64,000 bases of DNA, taken from positions 133,243,711 to 133,307,710 of the forward strand of contig CM042694.1 in NCBI GenBank assembly GCA_023614405.1, read 5' to 3'. Positions 9,917-20,514 of the stretch are shown one piece after another. The stretch's first letter is position 1, and every line of letters starts with the position of its first letter. This DNA comes from Avena insularis (taxonomy: Eukaryota > Streptophyta > Magnoliopsida > Poales > Poaceae). A program made the translations under genes and the position numbers. The notes below the pieces were generated by a model, which did not search any database, had not been told where the DNA came from, and was given only the letters and a program-made list of their open reading frames with translations.

Positions 9917-10159
9917 CTACACTAGGATCAAATAGAATACAACTGTGATAATGGTGAGCAAGAGCATTAGCCCGACCAATATCTTCATCCGGTTCTTCTT
10001 CCACAAGTGGTTCCTCCACTTGGCTATCGCCTCCTCTCTAGTCGCGTATCCTTTGTAGATGTTGCCGCTGAACTTGTTCACCTGTTTGTGACAATCCTCC
10101 CACTCCTCGTAGACTCCTGGAACCCTACCCATGTACACCACATACCACCTCGTCGCCAT
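9917..10159 (-). CDS. small protein: RNase H1/viroplasmin-type hybrid-binding domain plus C-terminal membrane segment
   Basis: The ATG at 10157-10159 opens 80 codons. Residues 5-50 match the RNase H1 N-terminal (caulimovirus viroplasmin) fold: WYVVYMGRVPGVYEEW, then a Cys, QVNKFSG, YKGY, and TREEA before an amphipathic helix. In RNase H1 this domain binds RNA/DNA hybrids and double-stranded RNA; no RNase H catalytic domain follows. Residues 54-59 are basic (KKNRMK) and residues 60-80 are one unbroken hydrophobic helix, so the protein would be tail-anchored with the binding domain in the cytosol. Upstream on the minus strand a TACTAAT-like branch site and TATAG lie just before AGATGG, so a 5' intron is likely. 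This ORF is intact while its large neighbours are broken. A role for the transposon is inference. Confidence 0.7.
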   Translation of the reverse strand: MATRWYVVYMGRVPGVYEEWEDCHKQVNKFSGNIYKGYATREEAIAKWRNHLWKKNRMKILVGLMLLLTIITVVFYLILV

Positions 10160-10450
10160 CTCTATAGACGACAAGGCATATTAGTAAAAATACAACGAAA
10201 AGAATGAATAAAGGGTTCACATCCATATATATATATGTTCACAGAATATAAAACAAAGGATCCATAAACCTAAAAGATAGATCATCATAGAAGCAATAAG
10301 TTCAACGACAACACGACCACAAGGTAGTTTAAGTCTAACAACAATGACCATTTCGACCACGAGATAGTAAAGTTTATGACACACACACTAATACAGCAGG
10401 CGTCCATCAAGAATATACACACACTAGATCATGCTAGAGGCACACATCGA
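10160..10450. other. spacer between the small ORF and the second CACTA gene
   Basis: Non-coding. It contains an (AT)n stretch at about 10226-10238 and, on the minus strand, the possible 5' intron and leader of the small ORF (TACTAAT-like branch site near 10180-10187, acceptor TATAG near 10162-10166). Confidence 0.4.
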
Positions 10451-13400
10451 TCATGATGAAGACTTCCTCGTCTTGCTCGGCTTCGGGAATGGTAGATAGC
10501 CCTCTTTCGTCATCCACGTCCTTGTGTCACCCTGCTTACGGAGGCGTTCTTCGATATCCCTCTTACTCAACCCCTTGGCTTGTTGTAGGGCACCGCCCCT
10601 AGTGTTGACATCTTCAATGATGATTTGCGACAACTTCATCTGAATGCGATGGAAGTCTTCTCTAAGATCAGCATCGTCTATTTTCGCTAAAGTTTCGGCC
10701 CATCCTTGGAGACTAGATGACAGCGTTAGGTTCTGGCAATCCCGAACATAGCCTTTAAGGTGATGGAGGACGTACAAGGCCTCCTTGGCACCAGTAGTCG
10801 ACTGCTTGACGCAGGGGAACTCGAGCACGTGCTTGAACACGTGTTTTCCATCCTTGATACATTTCCCCTATCTACGAAGGTGCATCCCTTCTTGGTGTAG
10901 CCCTCGAGAGCCTCATTGAGAACACCCCTTATTCTGGTGTAGTCTTTCTTCTTCGTCAAACTCCCCGAGTCGAAATACGTGGCTAGCGAATACCTCGGGG
11001 CAAGGACAATGAGTGTGCAGTATTTATCTCTGCGCAACACAATTGGAATGGAATGTTGGAAAAAGAGCAAAGGAATAAATCTATAAGAAATGCATAAGTT
11101 ACGGTGGCGATGAGCGAGTGTGTGTACTTACTCGGGAAAGAAAGGCAAAAGAAGTGTGCCCTTCCTCTTGTTGTCCACCATGAAATTTTCGAGGTACGCC
11201 GTCGCCTTGGTCCGTGTCTCTGATCCTTCGACCAACAGGCTGCCCCACATGTAGTCGGGATCCACTATCACGATTTCCGGGTTACTTTCTCTGTTGATCG
11301 TGATCACCAGATTGAGCGCGTATAGGCGGACCAAGTTATAGTCCATCCGTTTCGTGAGAAACAGCTTGAATATGTCCTCGAACGCTATGAAGAATATATC
11401 CGCGGGGGGTTCATCGATGAAGCCCACGTCCAATGGCACCTTGGCCGTGAAAATCAGGTAATTTGGATCTTCGTCTCTAAGAAGGAGGCCCTCTAGTGTC
11501 TTGACACCCTCGTGCAAAGTTAACATGGCTCCAACCGCAATGTGGATCATATCCGGAGTCAATATCGGATCACCAGCTACATGCACTCGGGGAAGCCAAA
11601 TTGTGTGGATGGTACGACGACGGCGTCCTGACCCCGGATCCTCTTCGGAAGATGTTGGCTCGCACCCTTCTTATTATTATTATTACCTCTCTTCCTGTAG
11701 TGCTTCTTCACAACAGTGTCAGCCACTGCGATCTGCTCATCAGTCGCCTTTCGGAGTGTGTTGGGGCTGAAAACCAATCCCGGTTTCTCTTGTGGTGGAT
11801 CGGCAGCCAGAGGCGTCTCTTGAGAAATACCATGGAAGACTAGGCGCTGCATGCATGTATTGGGCCGACCAGCTTGATGGTCGTCGCGAGATGCGAAGGG
11901 TTCTTCATCCATAGAAGGCATATACAATCCTTTGGCGACGCTGGTGTTGATGAAGTCGTCAACTTTGACCAATTCATCATCATCTTCATGGGTGCCATCA
12001 TGTGGTGGTGGTAGAGGGGGCGACGGCGGTTGCGGCACAACATCTTTGCCATGTGGCGGTGCACACACTGCCAAGAGTTGATGGTGACGGCTGGTGGTGG
12101 CGACAATGGCGGCTACTGGCTTCCGAGGTGGTGGTCGGGTGATCGGTCGAGAGGTGGCGCCGGTGCTACCCCCGCAAGATGAATCTGGGTCTTCGGCCAT
12201 GTCAAGGGCCAGTTGTAGCATTCCCCAAGGGTCTTGTGTTCGTCGGCTCCCTGAGGTTGAAAGGGGGGTCCATGTCGTCGCACCCTGGCAACACCCGAGC
12301 CAACCTGACCCTCATCACGCCATCATCCATTGGATTGTTGTGCATCGTGCGGCTCGCCGGTTGTATAAGAGTGCCCTTGGCAACATCCTTCAACTCACGG
12401 CCGACATCTTTAAGCAGGAGTACGCAAGAAGTGTCCTGAGGCAAAAACATGTTGTTGGGCGTCATGAGATGGCAGCAGTCATGCATCAAAGGCATAAAGG
12501 AGATGACGTGCATTAACTAATTAGTTACCTTGGTGATGGCGCGGATCTCGGCTAATGTAGAGACACGGCCGATGCTAGCGGCCGGCCTATCATCATCTGC
12601 AATCTCCCGCTTGGGTGCCTCACGAAGCACCACCGCCGTCGGCTGCGCCTTATTGGTATCTTTGGTGGGAGGGGGCGTCGGTGTGACCAATACGAGCGGC
12701 TGCGTCCCGACGTTGACGGCCGGCGGGGTCACTAGGTCCGGCGACACAGTAACATTGATGCCCGAGTTGCTGCCACTTAAGCTGGGCAGATGTATCGGCC
12801 CCTGTTGACCTCCCGCATTCCAAGCGTTAAGCCCCTCGAAAAACTCAAGGGGGATCATCGAGCGGAGCTTCTCTTCCACTAACTTGTCCACCGTTTTCTC
12901 GTCCACCGCCTTCTCCTCCAGTGTCTGCACCTCCATCTTCAGCTCTGCAACAACGGTTTTATCCTGGTTCTTCCTCTCCCTTCTTTTCTTGGCGTCCTCT
13001 TTGTAGTACTCCTTCAACTTCATGCTCGTACTGAAGCCGGACACACGGCCAGCTGAGGACGGCGGCAACCCCTTGTCCCTCTTCTTGTAAGCATTGGTCG
13101 CCCTGTTGAAAACTGTGTCCCACGGCTCCGTCGAATCCTGGGACGACTCTGTGGCAGTAGCGTTCAGTTCATCCTCCTGCAGAGACAAGGAAAGGTGAAC
13201 CCATTTAGATTCTTGATTTCATTATCTTAATTAGAACGCAATAGACTTGAGATTGCCGATAAATTCCTAACTAGCTTCTTCTAGAATTCCTTCACCTCCG
13301 TATCGTCGGTGATGAACTGCCCTGTTTCCTTGTCCAGGTAGCAGCGGGCCCGAACAAACTGCCTAAGCTGCAAGTCCATGATTTTAAGCCAAGGGTTGTC

Positions 13401-14309
13401 TTTACCAAGGCGTTCAAGCTCGGCGTCCTCCTTGTCCCAAATGGCTTGTTTCCCCCTGTAACCGCCGCTTCCAAGGTGGTGGTTACCTATGTTCTATTCC
13501 AGCATACTCTTTCCCCATTGAGTCCATTTTATAGCTTCAGCGGTAGCTATATCCGCCTTGAATATCCTAAACTCCTCTTCGTCGAGCATCGGATTTTTCT
13601 TACTAATAACCTCCCAGCTTTCACCTTTGTCAATGCTATTCTTCACCCGGGTTTTCCAGCTGCTCAAGGTGTTGCTCATCTTCGTGAGGGCTAGTTTGTT
13701 CACTGGGTTCTTTCTCTCAAGGTTTCTAAACCGCTCTGGGAATCTGTATCGCTTGTGAAGCTTCTTAAGGAGGTTATCGACCAAAGCTGCATTGTCAACA
13801 TGTCTGATGTACTTCGTGTTGATCGACATGCTTTCCCGGACGATGCACCCGAGTTGTAGGTCGTACCCTTTAGCAATCGCCTCTGGCGCAATGGGTTGGC
13901 CACTTTCTGTGACCTCAGTGAACTCATCACAGACGGTGATGAGCACTGGCACCTTCCACTCCTTCTGTTCCTTCTTCTTCTTCTTTTGAGAAGCGGTCGG
14001 GTTGCCGCTACCGCCATCCCTGCGCTCACCGCCATCGGTGCGAGCGCCGCCATTGGTGGTGTCATCCTCTTCACTGCCGCCTTCACTAGTTCCATCATAG
14101 TCGTCTTCGTCCCCCTCATAATCAGGATCTCCGCCCTCATTGGCCCCAGCAGCTCTGGCGACGGTCGCCTCCTCCTCCGGTGGTGGTGTCATCCTCATTG
14201 CCTCCTCCTCCTGTTGGGACCCCCGCCAGAATGACTGGTTGGCCTGTCTAGCTTGTTCTTCGACGCTGATCATGTGCTTACAAGGGCCAGACTCCTTGTT
14301 GCCCGACAT
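10451..14309 (-). pseudogene. second CACTA protein (En/Spm-type plant transposase-associated, Ulp1-like C-terminus)
   Basis: Start ATG at 14307-14309. Exon 1 (to about 13270) encodes an acidic, low-complexity N-terminus, a KKKKKEQKEWKVPV stretch and a conserved helical block (NLLKKLHKRYRFPERF, NPMLDEEEFRIF) as in the plant transposase family of En/Spm elements. Exon 2 (about 13176-12530) contains a coiled-coil (KKRRERKNQDKTVVAELKM onward) and a Pro/Thr-rich tail. Exons 3-4 (12513-11128) hold an acidic linker and the segment from GDPILTPDMIHIAVGAM to the motif PDYMWG. The last exon (about 11040-10451) resembles the C48/Ulp1 fold (YCTLIVLAPRYSLATYFDS, then FPCVKQ and AKEALYVLHHLKG), but the expected catalytic His-Trp and Asp-Cys-Gly are not there. 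Lesions: TAG at 13494-13496 and 13281-13283, a frame change near 12210 and a frameshift near 10840. The domain roles are inference. Confidence 0.75.
10838..11040 (-). other. Ulp1-like exon start with clean splice acceptor and later frameshift
   Basis: On the minus strand the upstream exon ends CCCGA|GTAAGT near 11128 and the next starts GCAG|AGATAAATAC near 11038, which joins PE to DKYC in frame. The frame stays open past the YFDSG motif and the conserved GVLNEALEGY stretch, then must change near 10840 to reach VLEFPCVKQ. A single-base indel explains this. Confidence 0.6.
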
Positions 14310-14486
14310 GTTTGCACTACTCTATTTAAAAGAGGCAAAAAGTTATCACAAATCTCGGCCGAAAAATTCGGCATGATCTTTGCTAATTTTTTGACCTAGG
14401 AGTGCCTATTTCTCAACCGAAACAGAAGCGAATCGACACTTCGGGAGAAATGGGTAACTCAAATGAAATCCCTGTAAGACAAAACA
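14310..14486. other. upstream region of the second CACTA gene
   Basis: Non-coding DNA on the 5' side of the minus-strand start at 14309. No clear TATA box is visible; AT content rises towards 14490. Confidence 0.35.
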
Positions 14487-14665
14487 CCCTATCCCCATAT
14501 TGACAGCCCCATCCCCATATAACAGCAGCACCATATAGCATATAACAACACCATGTAACAGGAGCACCATATGACAACACCATATAGCATACAACAACAG
14601 CACCATGCATGTAACAGTAGAACCATATAGCACCATATAACAACAGCACCATATAACACCATATG
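14487..14665. repeat. degenerate (CACCATATAACA)n simple repeat
   Basis: CACCATATAACAACAG, CACCATGTAACAG, ACCATATAGCA and similar words recur about ten times between 14505 and 14665. Both strands are open in several frames only because of this repeat. It lies in the promoter side of the second CACTA gene. Confidence 0.8.
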
Positions 14666-15648
14666 GAACCAAAAACAGTATAATAATAAACAAAGACATC
14701 AGACAATAACTTATTGCGTCATGCACATGGTGGGCAGAAGCTCAGAATTAAAGAAGTAGCAATATAGCAAGACATTACTATATCATAGTTACACAAAGAT
14801 AATAATACAAGTTTAGAGCAGGTTTATATAGCCATAAACTAAACCTACCAGCTAGGATCAGTACAGACAAAACTAAGCTACAACCATGTTTTGCTTAGAA
14901 ACAACAACGCAACATGCTCACTCAATTGTTAGCTCAACAAATATACCAAGGTGGATAAGATCGGGGCTTATTTGAGGCGAAGGTATGGACATAGAAAAGG
15001 TGGCAAGGTGCAAGGTGCTCTTCATGTGGGAAAGCTCCCCTGGTTTCATATTAGCACCAGACAATAAAAAAATCCTCTTAAGAAAGAGGCATACTACTTT
15101 TGCTCCAACTTTTATCTTAACCTCTTAATTTTCTCTTACTGTTAATCCTTTCATTTGTCTATGATCTTTGTCAATTCTGAAAGCAAGACCTCGCACCAGT
15201 ACAAAGATTGGTACTAGTTGTTGAATACATGCACATTTTTTTGTCAAAAATACCTGCACAAAAGCAGTTCACCCTGTCTTTCAATACCTGCACAGCACGA
15301 ACACGACTTTACCTATTTACCTATCTTTTGCAGGAATGCAGCAGAGATATCATGATTCATGACCAGAATACAACATGGAGCAACTTGCTCTAACAGTGCA
15401 ACAACATCCCAACATATCCTTTACTTCTCAGAGGCAAAAAGAAAAACAAGACACCGCCATCTCTACACTATACACAGTCAAGCAGTGGTAACAATATAGC
15501 AGAACAGAAGATGCTAATATAACATCTTGTGCTAACAATGTGCTGCATTGGACATGGAATAATAATTTCTGAATCCCTTCATGCATATGTATTGTCATGC
15601 TTTGTTCTAAAATATTTCAATTATGTTTAGTTCAAGCAATGATGAATA
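14666..15648. other. non-coding interior of the CACTA
   Basis: AT-rich DNA without a supported gene. It separates the second CACTA gene from the internal motif island, and could hold distal promoter sequence. Confidence 0.35.
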
Positions 15649-15766
15649 TCAAAACTGACTACCAAGTTGGAAAGAACTGACTACCAAACTGACTACCAAG
15701 CAATGATGAATATCAAAACTGACTACCAAGTTGGAAACGGACTATCAAAACTGACTACCAAGTTAT
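15649..15766 (+). repeat. tandem repeat of an actgactaccaag unit
   Basis: The words tatcaaaactgactaccaagttggaaa and actgactaccaa recur six times in about 115 bases, with one longer duplicated piece (gcaatgatgaatatcaaaactgactaccaagttggaaa near 15638 and 15698). It looks like a short local amplification. Confidence 0.8.
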
Positions 15767-16518
15767 CCAGATTTTAAACCCTAACTATAAATCAACCAGT
15801 ATATTAATTATTTTGTCTCCAATGTAGTAGCATTAACAGGGCACATCGTTTTTTCAGGGACATGTCCCACAGTGATTTGCAAGGTGCAATCTCTAGTCAA
15901 TTTTCTTTGCTGAAATCACTTCAATACCTGAGATCATTAGGTCTTCTATCCATATGCACAAAAACATCCTTTTTTGCATGTTTAAAAGGTTACTTAATAC
16001 TACAGTATAGAGACCAACCCATTTGCTAAGTACTCAAGCTTGCTCAATGGAGGTTTCTAACAAACAAGTCAATGGAGAAACGAGATGATCACAAGTAGAA
16101 CTGGCAATATTTGGACCCTTCTATAAAACCTAGTGTTGTAGGCAGGACCTTGAGTAGAGCATTCTTGCAGAAAGGGGGAAAAGAAGAGAGAGGGAAGTGT
16201 ACCTACGGATGGGGAGGTGGTCTTCGGCGAGGGTGGCGGCGGTGCTCCTAGGTCGTAGGCGAGGCGGGGCGGGCCTACTCCTCCACGGGCTCTGGAGCGG
16301 TGGTGGCGGGCCTCCTCCTCCTAGGTCGCAGGCTCTAGGAGTGGCGGTGGCGGGACGGGGCGTGCCTCCTCCTCCACGACGACTCTCCTCCTCCACGGGC
16401 CCTCCTCCACGGCGGCTTCGGTGGCGAGGGCGATTAGCTAGGGTTTGCGCACGGGCGAGATGAGGGAAAGAAATGGAGAAGGTAGCAGGGGAGGCCGAAC
16501 CGTTTATTTGGCTAAGTG
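15767..16518. other. non-coding CACTA interior, GC-rich from about 16200 to 16450
   Basis: The GC-rich part has long open frames on both strands with Pro/Arg/Gly-rich translations, as expected from composition. On the minus strand the C/G block lies after the internal island and could be a 5' leader, but no conserved protein is visible. Confidence 0.35.
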
Positions 16519-16606
16519 TGAAAGTTCTGTGGCGCATTCCTCTAAAATGTGCCACTAAACTTACAACTTCTGTGGCGCATTACTATGATATGCGCCACAA
16601 AACTTT
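16519..16606. repeat. internal island of CACTA subterminal-type motifs
   Basis: Two facing pairs, TGTGGCGCATTcctctaaaATGTGCCAC and TGTGGCGCATTactatgatATGCGCCACA, occur 5 kb from either end, between the two large genes. They match the terminal arrays in sequence, spacing and facing arrangement, including the linking word acttctgtggcgcat found at both ends. Confidence 0.85.
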
Positions 16607-16650
16607 TGGGCATAGTCCAAAACGAAGCGGCATCGTAGTTTGACAAGATC

Positions 16651-16731
16651 AGCTACATGTCCTAGTGGTCTTGCTCGCCTTGACTTTCAACAGGGCAGCA
16701 GGTTCGAATCCTGGCTGTCTTAGACTTTTTT
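16651..16731 (+). other. tRNA-like Pol III motif pair (not a functional tRNA)
   Basis: An A-box-like TGTCCTAGTGG (16658-16668), a perfect B box GGTTCGAATCC (16701-16711) 33 bases later, and a T7 run at 16725-16731 reproduce a tRNA gene's promoter layout and Pol III terminator. A T arm with four of five pairs forms around the B box. The acceptor strands (16651-16657 against 16715-16721) do not pair beyond the end, and the anticodon stem is weak, so this is a decayed tRNA or a tRNA-derived sequence such as a SINE head. Confidence 0.5.
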
Positions 16732-17044
16732 TCCTTTTTAAAAAAATATTTTATTTATTCAAAAAAAGCAAGAACCTATACACACATATGCATATTTATT
16801 CAAAAAAGCAAGAACATATACACATGCATACTTATCAAAAAAACCTCCCGAATCATATATATATATATATATGTGCTTGTCACACACAAATGTAAATTTG
16901 TATACCCACACGAATATCACGTGTATGTTTTAGTCTCTAACTAATATATATTTGCGAGCACACATGTGAATTAATACACAAAAAAGTCACACTAATATCA
17001 CATTATACCCACACGAATTAATACACCAAAAGGTCACATAATTG
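16732..17044. other. AT-rich spacer, 3' side of the transposase gene
   Basis: Contains a repeated caaaaaagcaagaaca/ctatacacacatgca motif (16759-16785 and 16801-16827) and an (AT)n run at 16855-16873. No gene. Confidence 0.5.
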
Positions 17045-20000
17045 CTAGTGTCTCTTCACAATCTTCTTGCCCTTTTTCACCGTGGTTGAATACTTTAGCC
17101 CGTGCACTTTGAGATTTCTTTTTGTGAATGGACAACCTTTAGTAGGCAGTGTGGTATTCCTTCTTACTTTAGTAGTAGTGGGCATGTCGAAGTACTTGTC
17201 GAATTCCTCTTTGATCTTCGGGTCGCCGTTTTTGTCGAAGTTTTGCTCATTGGCGGCTCCTTCCATTCCGATGATGCTCCTCTTGCCCCTCCTAACTACA
17301 ACACGGTTGGGCTTTGACGGGTCGGTAATAAAAAAACATTGATCAACTTGGCTAGCGAGTACCCAAGGCTCATTTTTTGCGGAGGCGTTCTTCATTGATT
17401 TGGCATCTAGTATAACCCTTGTGGTGAAATAGCAGCCTTATTTTTCCACGTTCTTGGCCCATCTAACACGGTACATCGGTATGATCTCTCCACAGTAGTC
17501 GAGCTCCCATATCTCCTCGATCCTTCCATAGAATCTTTCCATCACAGTAGTCTCGCCATCAGCAAAGGATAACATAGTTACTCCTGAGTTTTGATATTCA
17601 CTATTCTTGTCGTTTTCCTCGGTGTAGAATTTGTAACCGTTTATGTCGTATGACTGATAGGTCCTTAGGTTGTGCCCTGGGCCCTGCGACAAGGAGAATA
17701 TGAGTTTTTGATCTTCCGTAGAAGGCGTCTGTGGGGGATTGTCCAGTTGCCTTTTCTTGAACCAACCCGTGAAGCTAGAGTTGTGCTCTCTGGTTACGTC
17801 TCCCTTCTTCCTCGGCCGGCCCTGGTCGACGTACTCCTGCTCGATTAAGCTTCTGTGCTCTTCGACCCAAGGGCCGACCACTTCAATGTGTTGTAGCGCG
17901 ACTCGGTGTGCCCTTTCAAAATCAGTGTGTCGACCATCAATGCCGACATGCAGTGAGCGGAAGCCCTCGTGGTGACCATATCCATCGAGCCTGCCGAGGT
18001 GCTTCTTTGTGGGTATTCCAACATCCTCGTTCTTGGTGGTTAGATAATTCTGGCAGAAGGAGATGCACTCATAGATCAGAAAGCCCTTGGCTATGCTTCC
18101 ATCTGGATGAGACCTGTTGCGAACAATCCTTTGATGACACCTTTTAGCCTTTCAAACGGCATCATGCTGTGCAGGAATGTCGGCCCGAGCTGGATGATGT
18201 CGTCCACGACATGTACAAGCAGATGCACCATGATGCCGAAGAATGCGGGCGGGAAGTAAATCTCAAGCTCGCATAGTATCATCATGATCTCTTCCTATAG
18301 CCTGTCGAGCTGCTTCACACCGATCGACTTCCTAGATATGACGTCGAAAAAGTTACAGAGGCCACACAACGTCTCACGGACATGCTCGTCCATTATCCCA
18401 TGGATCGCAATGGGGAGTATCTGCGTCATCAGCACGTGACAGTCGTGAGACTTCATACCGCTGAACCTCTTCTTCGCCACGTCCAGATATCTGCTTATCT
18501 TCCCCGAGTAACCATGAGGAACTTTTACTCCTAAGAGGCACCTGAAAAACTGCTCGAGCTCCTCCAGACTCAGAGTGAAGCAGGCAGCGTGAAGCACCAC
18601 CTCATTCTTCTTAACTCTTTTGCGGCGACCTTGAGTCCCTCCCGTCTAATCATCATCATCATCACTATCAGGGTATTGAAGATCTTTATTTATGCCAAGC
18701 AATTTAAGGTCCTTTCTTGCTTTCGGCCCATCGTTGGTCCTCTCCGGCATGTTTAGTAGAGTGCCAAGCAGACTCTCGGTAACGTTCTTCGTGATGTGCA
18801 TTACATCGTGGCTATGGGGAGTGTGAAGGACCTTCCAATACGGCAGGTCCCAGAAAACAGACCTTGCTTTCCATACACCCAGCAGCGGCTTTGTCCTCGG
18901 TCGTTTTTTTCCAGGGCACAGGGCAATCTACCCAATTATTCAAAAGCTCCTCGATTTCTTCGCCGCTCCTCGGACGCGGGGCTCTTTCGAGCTCGTCCTT
19001 ACCATTGAACGGGTCACCACGTTTTCTCCACGGGTGATCCATGCGGAGCCACTTTCGAGTACCTTGGAACACGGTTTTCGAAGACCCGGGATCCCTTGGT
19101 AGCTGGAGATGCGGTGTCTCATCCATGCACTTGACGCATGTATTGTGTTCGTGGTTCACCTGGGCCGATACATATGCATAACCAGGATAGTCCTGCACGG
19201 TCGTGAGCAACACGGCTCTCAGATGGAAATATTCTTTAGTGTAGGCGTCCCACGTACGGGCCGGCGTCTCCCACAAGCTGGCTAACTCCTCTCTCAATAA
19301 CCCGAGATACAGATGCATATCGATACCTGGTTGTTTCGGCCCCTGAATAAGAATGCTCATGTGTATATACCTTTGCTTCGTGCATAGCCACGGGGGGAGG
19401 TTGTACGGCCATACAAACACGGGCCAGGTGCTATGCGTGCTACTCTGGTTTCCAAAAGGATTGAGTCCATCGGTGCTCATCCCTAGCCTGACGTTCCTTG
19501 CATCGCCCCCAAACTCTTCGAACTCGATGTCTAATGCATTCCACTGGCTAGCGTCTGAAGGGTGTGTTAGGATCTTGCCCTTCTCTGGATCATCTTCGGG
19601 TTTCTCTCTTTCCGCGTGCCATTGCATGAGCTTTGCTTCCTTAGGATCTACGAAATATCGCTGCAGAAGGGGGGTGATAGGAAAGGACCATACCACTTTT
19701 CAAGGAACTTTCTTGTTCCCTCTCTTGTACCGTCCTTGGCCACACACCGGACATGTTGTTCTATCCACGTACTCGTTCCGATAAAGTGTGCAATCATTGA
19801 TGCATGCATCGTATTTAATGTGTGGTAGGTCAGACGGCACACGATTTTCTTCGCCTCCTCGATACTTGTTGGCAATGTGTTCCCCTTAGGAAGTCAGTCG
19901 TGCCAGTATTCCATGTTCACGTTGAAGCTCACATCTGTCCATTTGTGTTCGGCCTTCATCTCCAGAGCCTTGAGCGTTACACTCAAACGTGTATCCTCGG

Positions 20001-20514
20001 GGCGACACCCAGGATACAATGGAGTCATCCCGTCTACCTCCATTTGGGCCAACTTGGCTTTCTCTCTGGCTGCAGCTTTGTCGTTGCTCATCTCCTTGAG
20101 GTGCAGTTCTTGAAAATGAGGGTCCAGCAAGACCGAAGTTAGCAGCGTCTGTGTGTTCGCGTCTTCTCCTTCTTCATGGTCATGATCATGCCCGTCGCCA
20201 TCTCCTTCTCCATGCTGATCATGCCCGTTGGCATCTCCTTCGCCATGATAATCATGCCCGGTAGACTCTTCGTCTTCTCACCCGCCCACGTCTTCGTGAC
20301 CACCACCATGTCCTGTCGTCGCCTCATTGAGGTCGCGCATGAAACCGCGCCAGAGCAGGTGACCCTCCAATTGTCCAGATTCAGGGTCGATCCAGCGCTG
20401 CAGTTTGCATGTTCGACATGGACATCTTATCATGGTCTTATTGTTCAGAATCATGTCCTCCTTCGCGCCTTTCTTGTACCTAGCAATTCGACCTTCGCTC
20501 ATCGTGAGGACCAT
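17045..20514 (-). pseudogene. TNP2-type CACTA transposase
   Basis: The start ATG is at 20512-20514 in a good context (gcaaccATGG). In order: an N-terminal transposase-associated zinc motif (MIRCPCRTCKLQRW), an acidic His-rich repeat, YPGCRP, the Cys pair motif (CINDCTLYRN...TTCPVCGQ, near 19790), the core domain with NVRLGMSTDGLNPFGN, STHSTWPVFVWPYNLPPW and HNTCVKC (19420-19140), a DUF4218-like block (18600-18100; SLEELEQFFRCLLG, HDCHVLMTQILPIAIHG, EIYFPPAFFGIMVHLLVHV), then a DUF4216-like region (17881-17045; YCGEIIPMYRVRWAKN) ending at TAG 17045-17047. This enzyme binds the element ends and cuts and pastes them. Lesions: stops at 20278-20280, 19894-19896 and 19700-19702, a frameshift near 19830, another after about 18815, and stops near 18295 and 18091. 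Introns cannot explain all of these. I did not assign the DDE residues. Confidence 0.9.
20150..20275 (-). repeat. in-gene repeat coding Gly-His-Asp/Glu units
   Basis: A unit of about 33 bases (catctccttctccatgctgatcatgcccg) recurs three to four times inside the transposase N-terminal part. It encodes HGEGDANGHDQ-like units on the minus strand, an acidic, His-rich linker whose length probably varies among copies. Confidence 0.7.

Noticed and set aside
10160..10174. A five-residue longer start for the hybrid-binding-domain protein
   Set aside because: The upstream codon at 10172-10174 is TTG, not ATG, and TATAG|AG looks like a splice acceptor. The ATG at 10157-10159 is preferred.
14406..14726. 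Two minus-strand frames rich in Tyr, Met, Cys and Val
   Set aside because: They translate the (CACCATATAACA)n simple repeat and are not proteins.
16130..16555. 141-codon Arg/Pro-rich minus-strand frame in the CACTA
   Set aside because: High GC content produces long frames on both strands; no motif and no conservation signal is visible.
16651..16721. A functional tRNA gene
   Set aside because: A and B boxes are present, but the acceptor strands do not pair and the anticodon stem is poor. Kept only as a tRNA-like motif.
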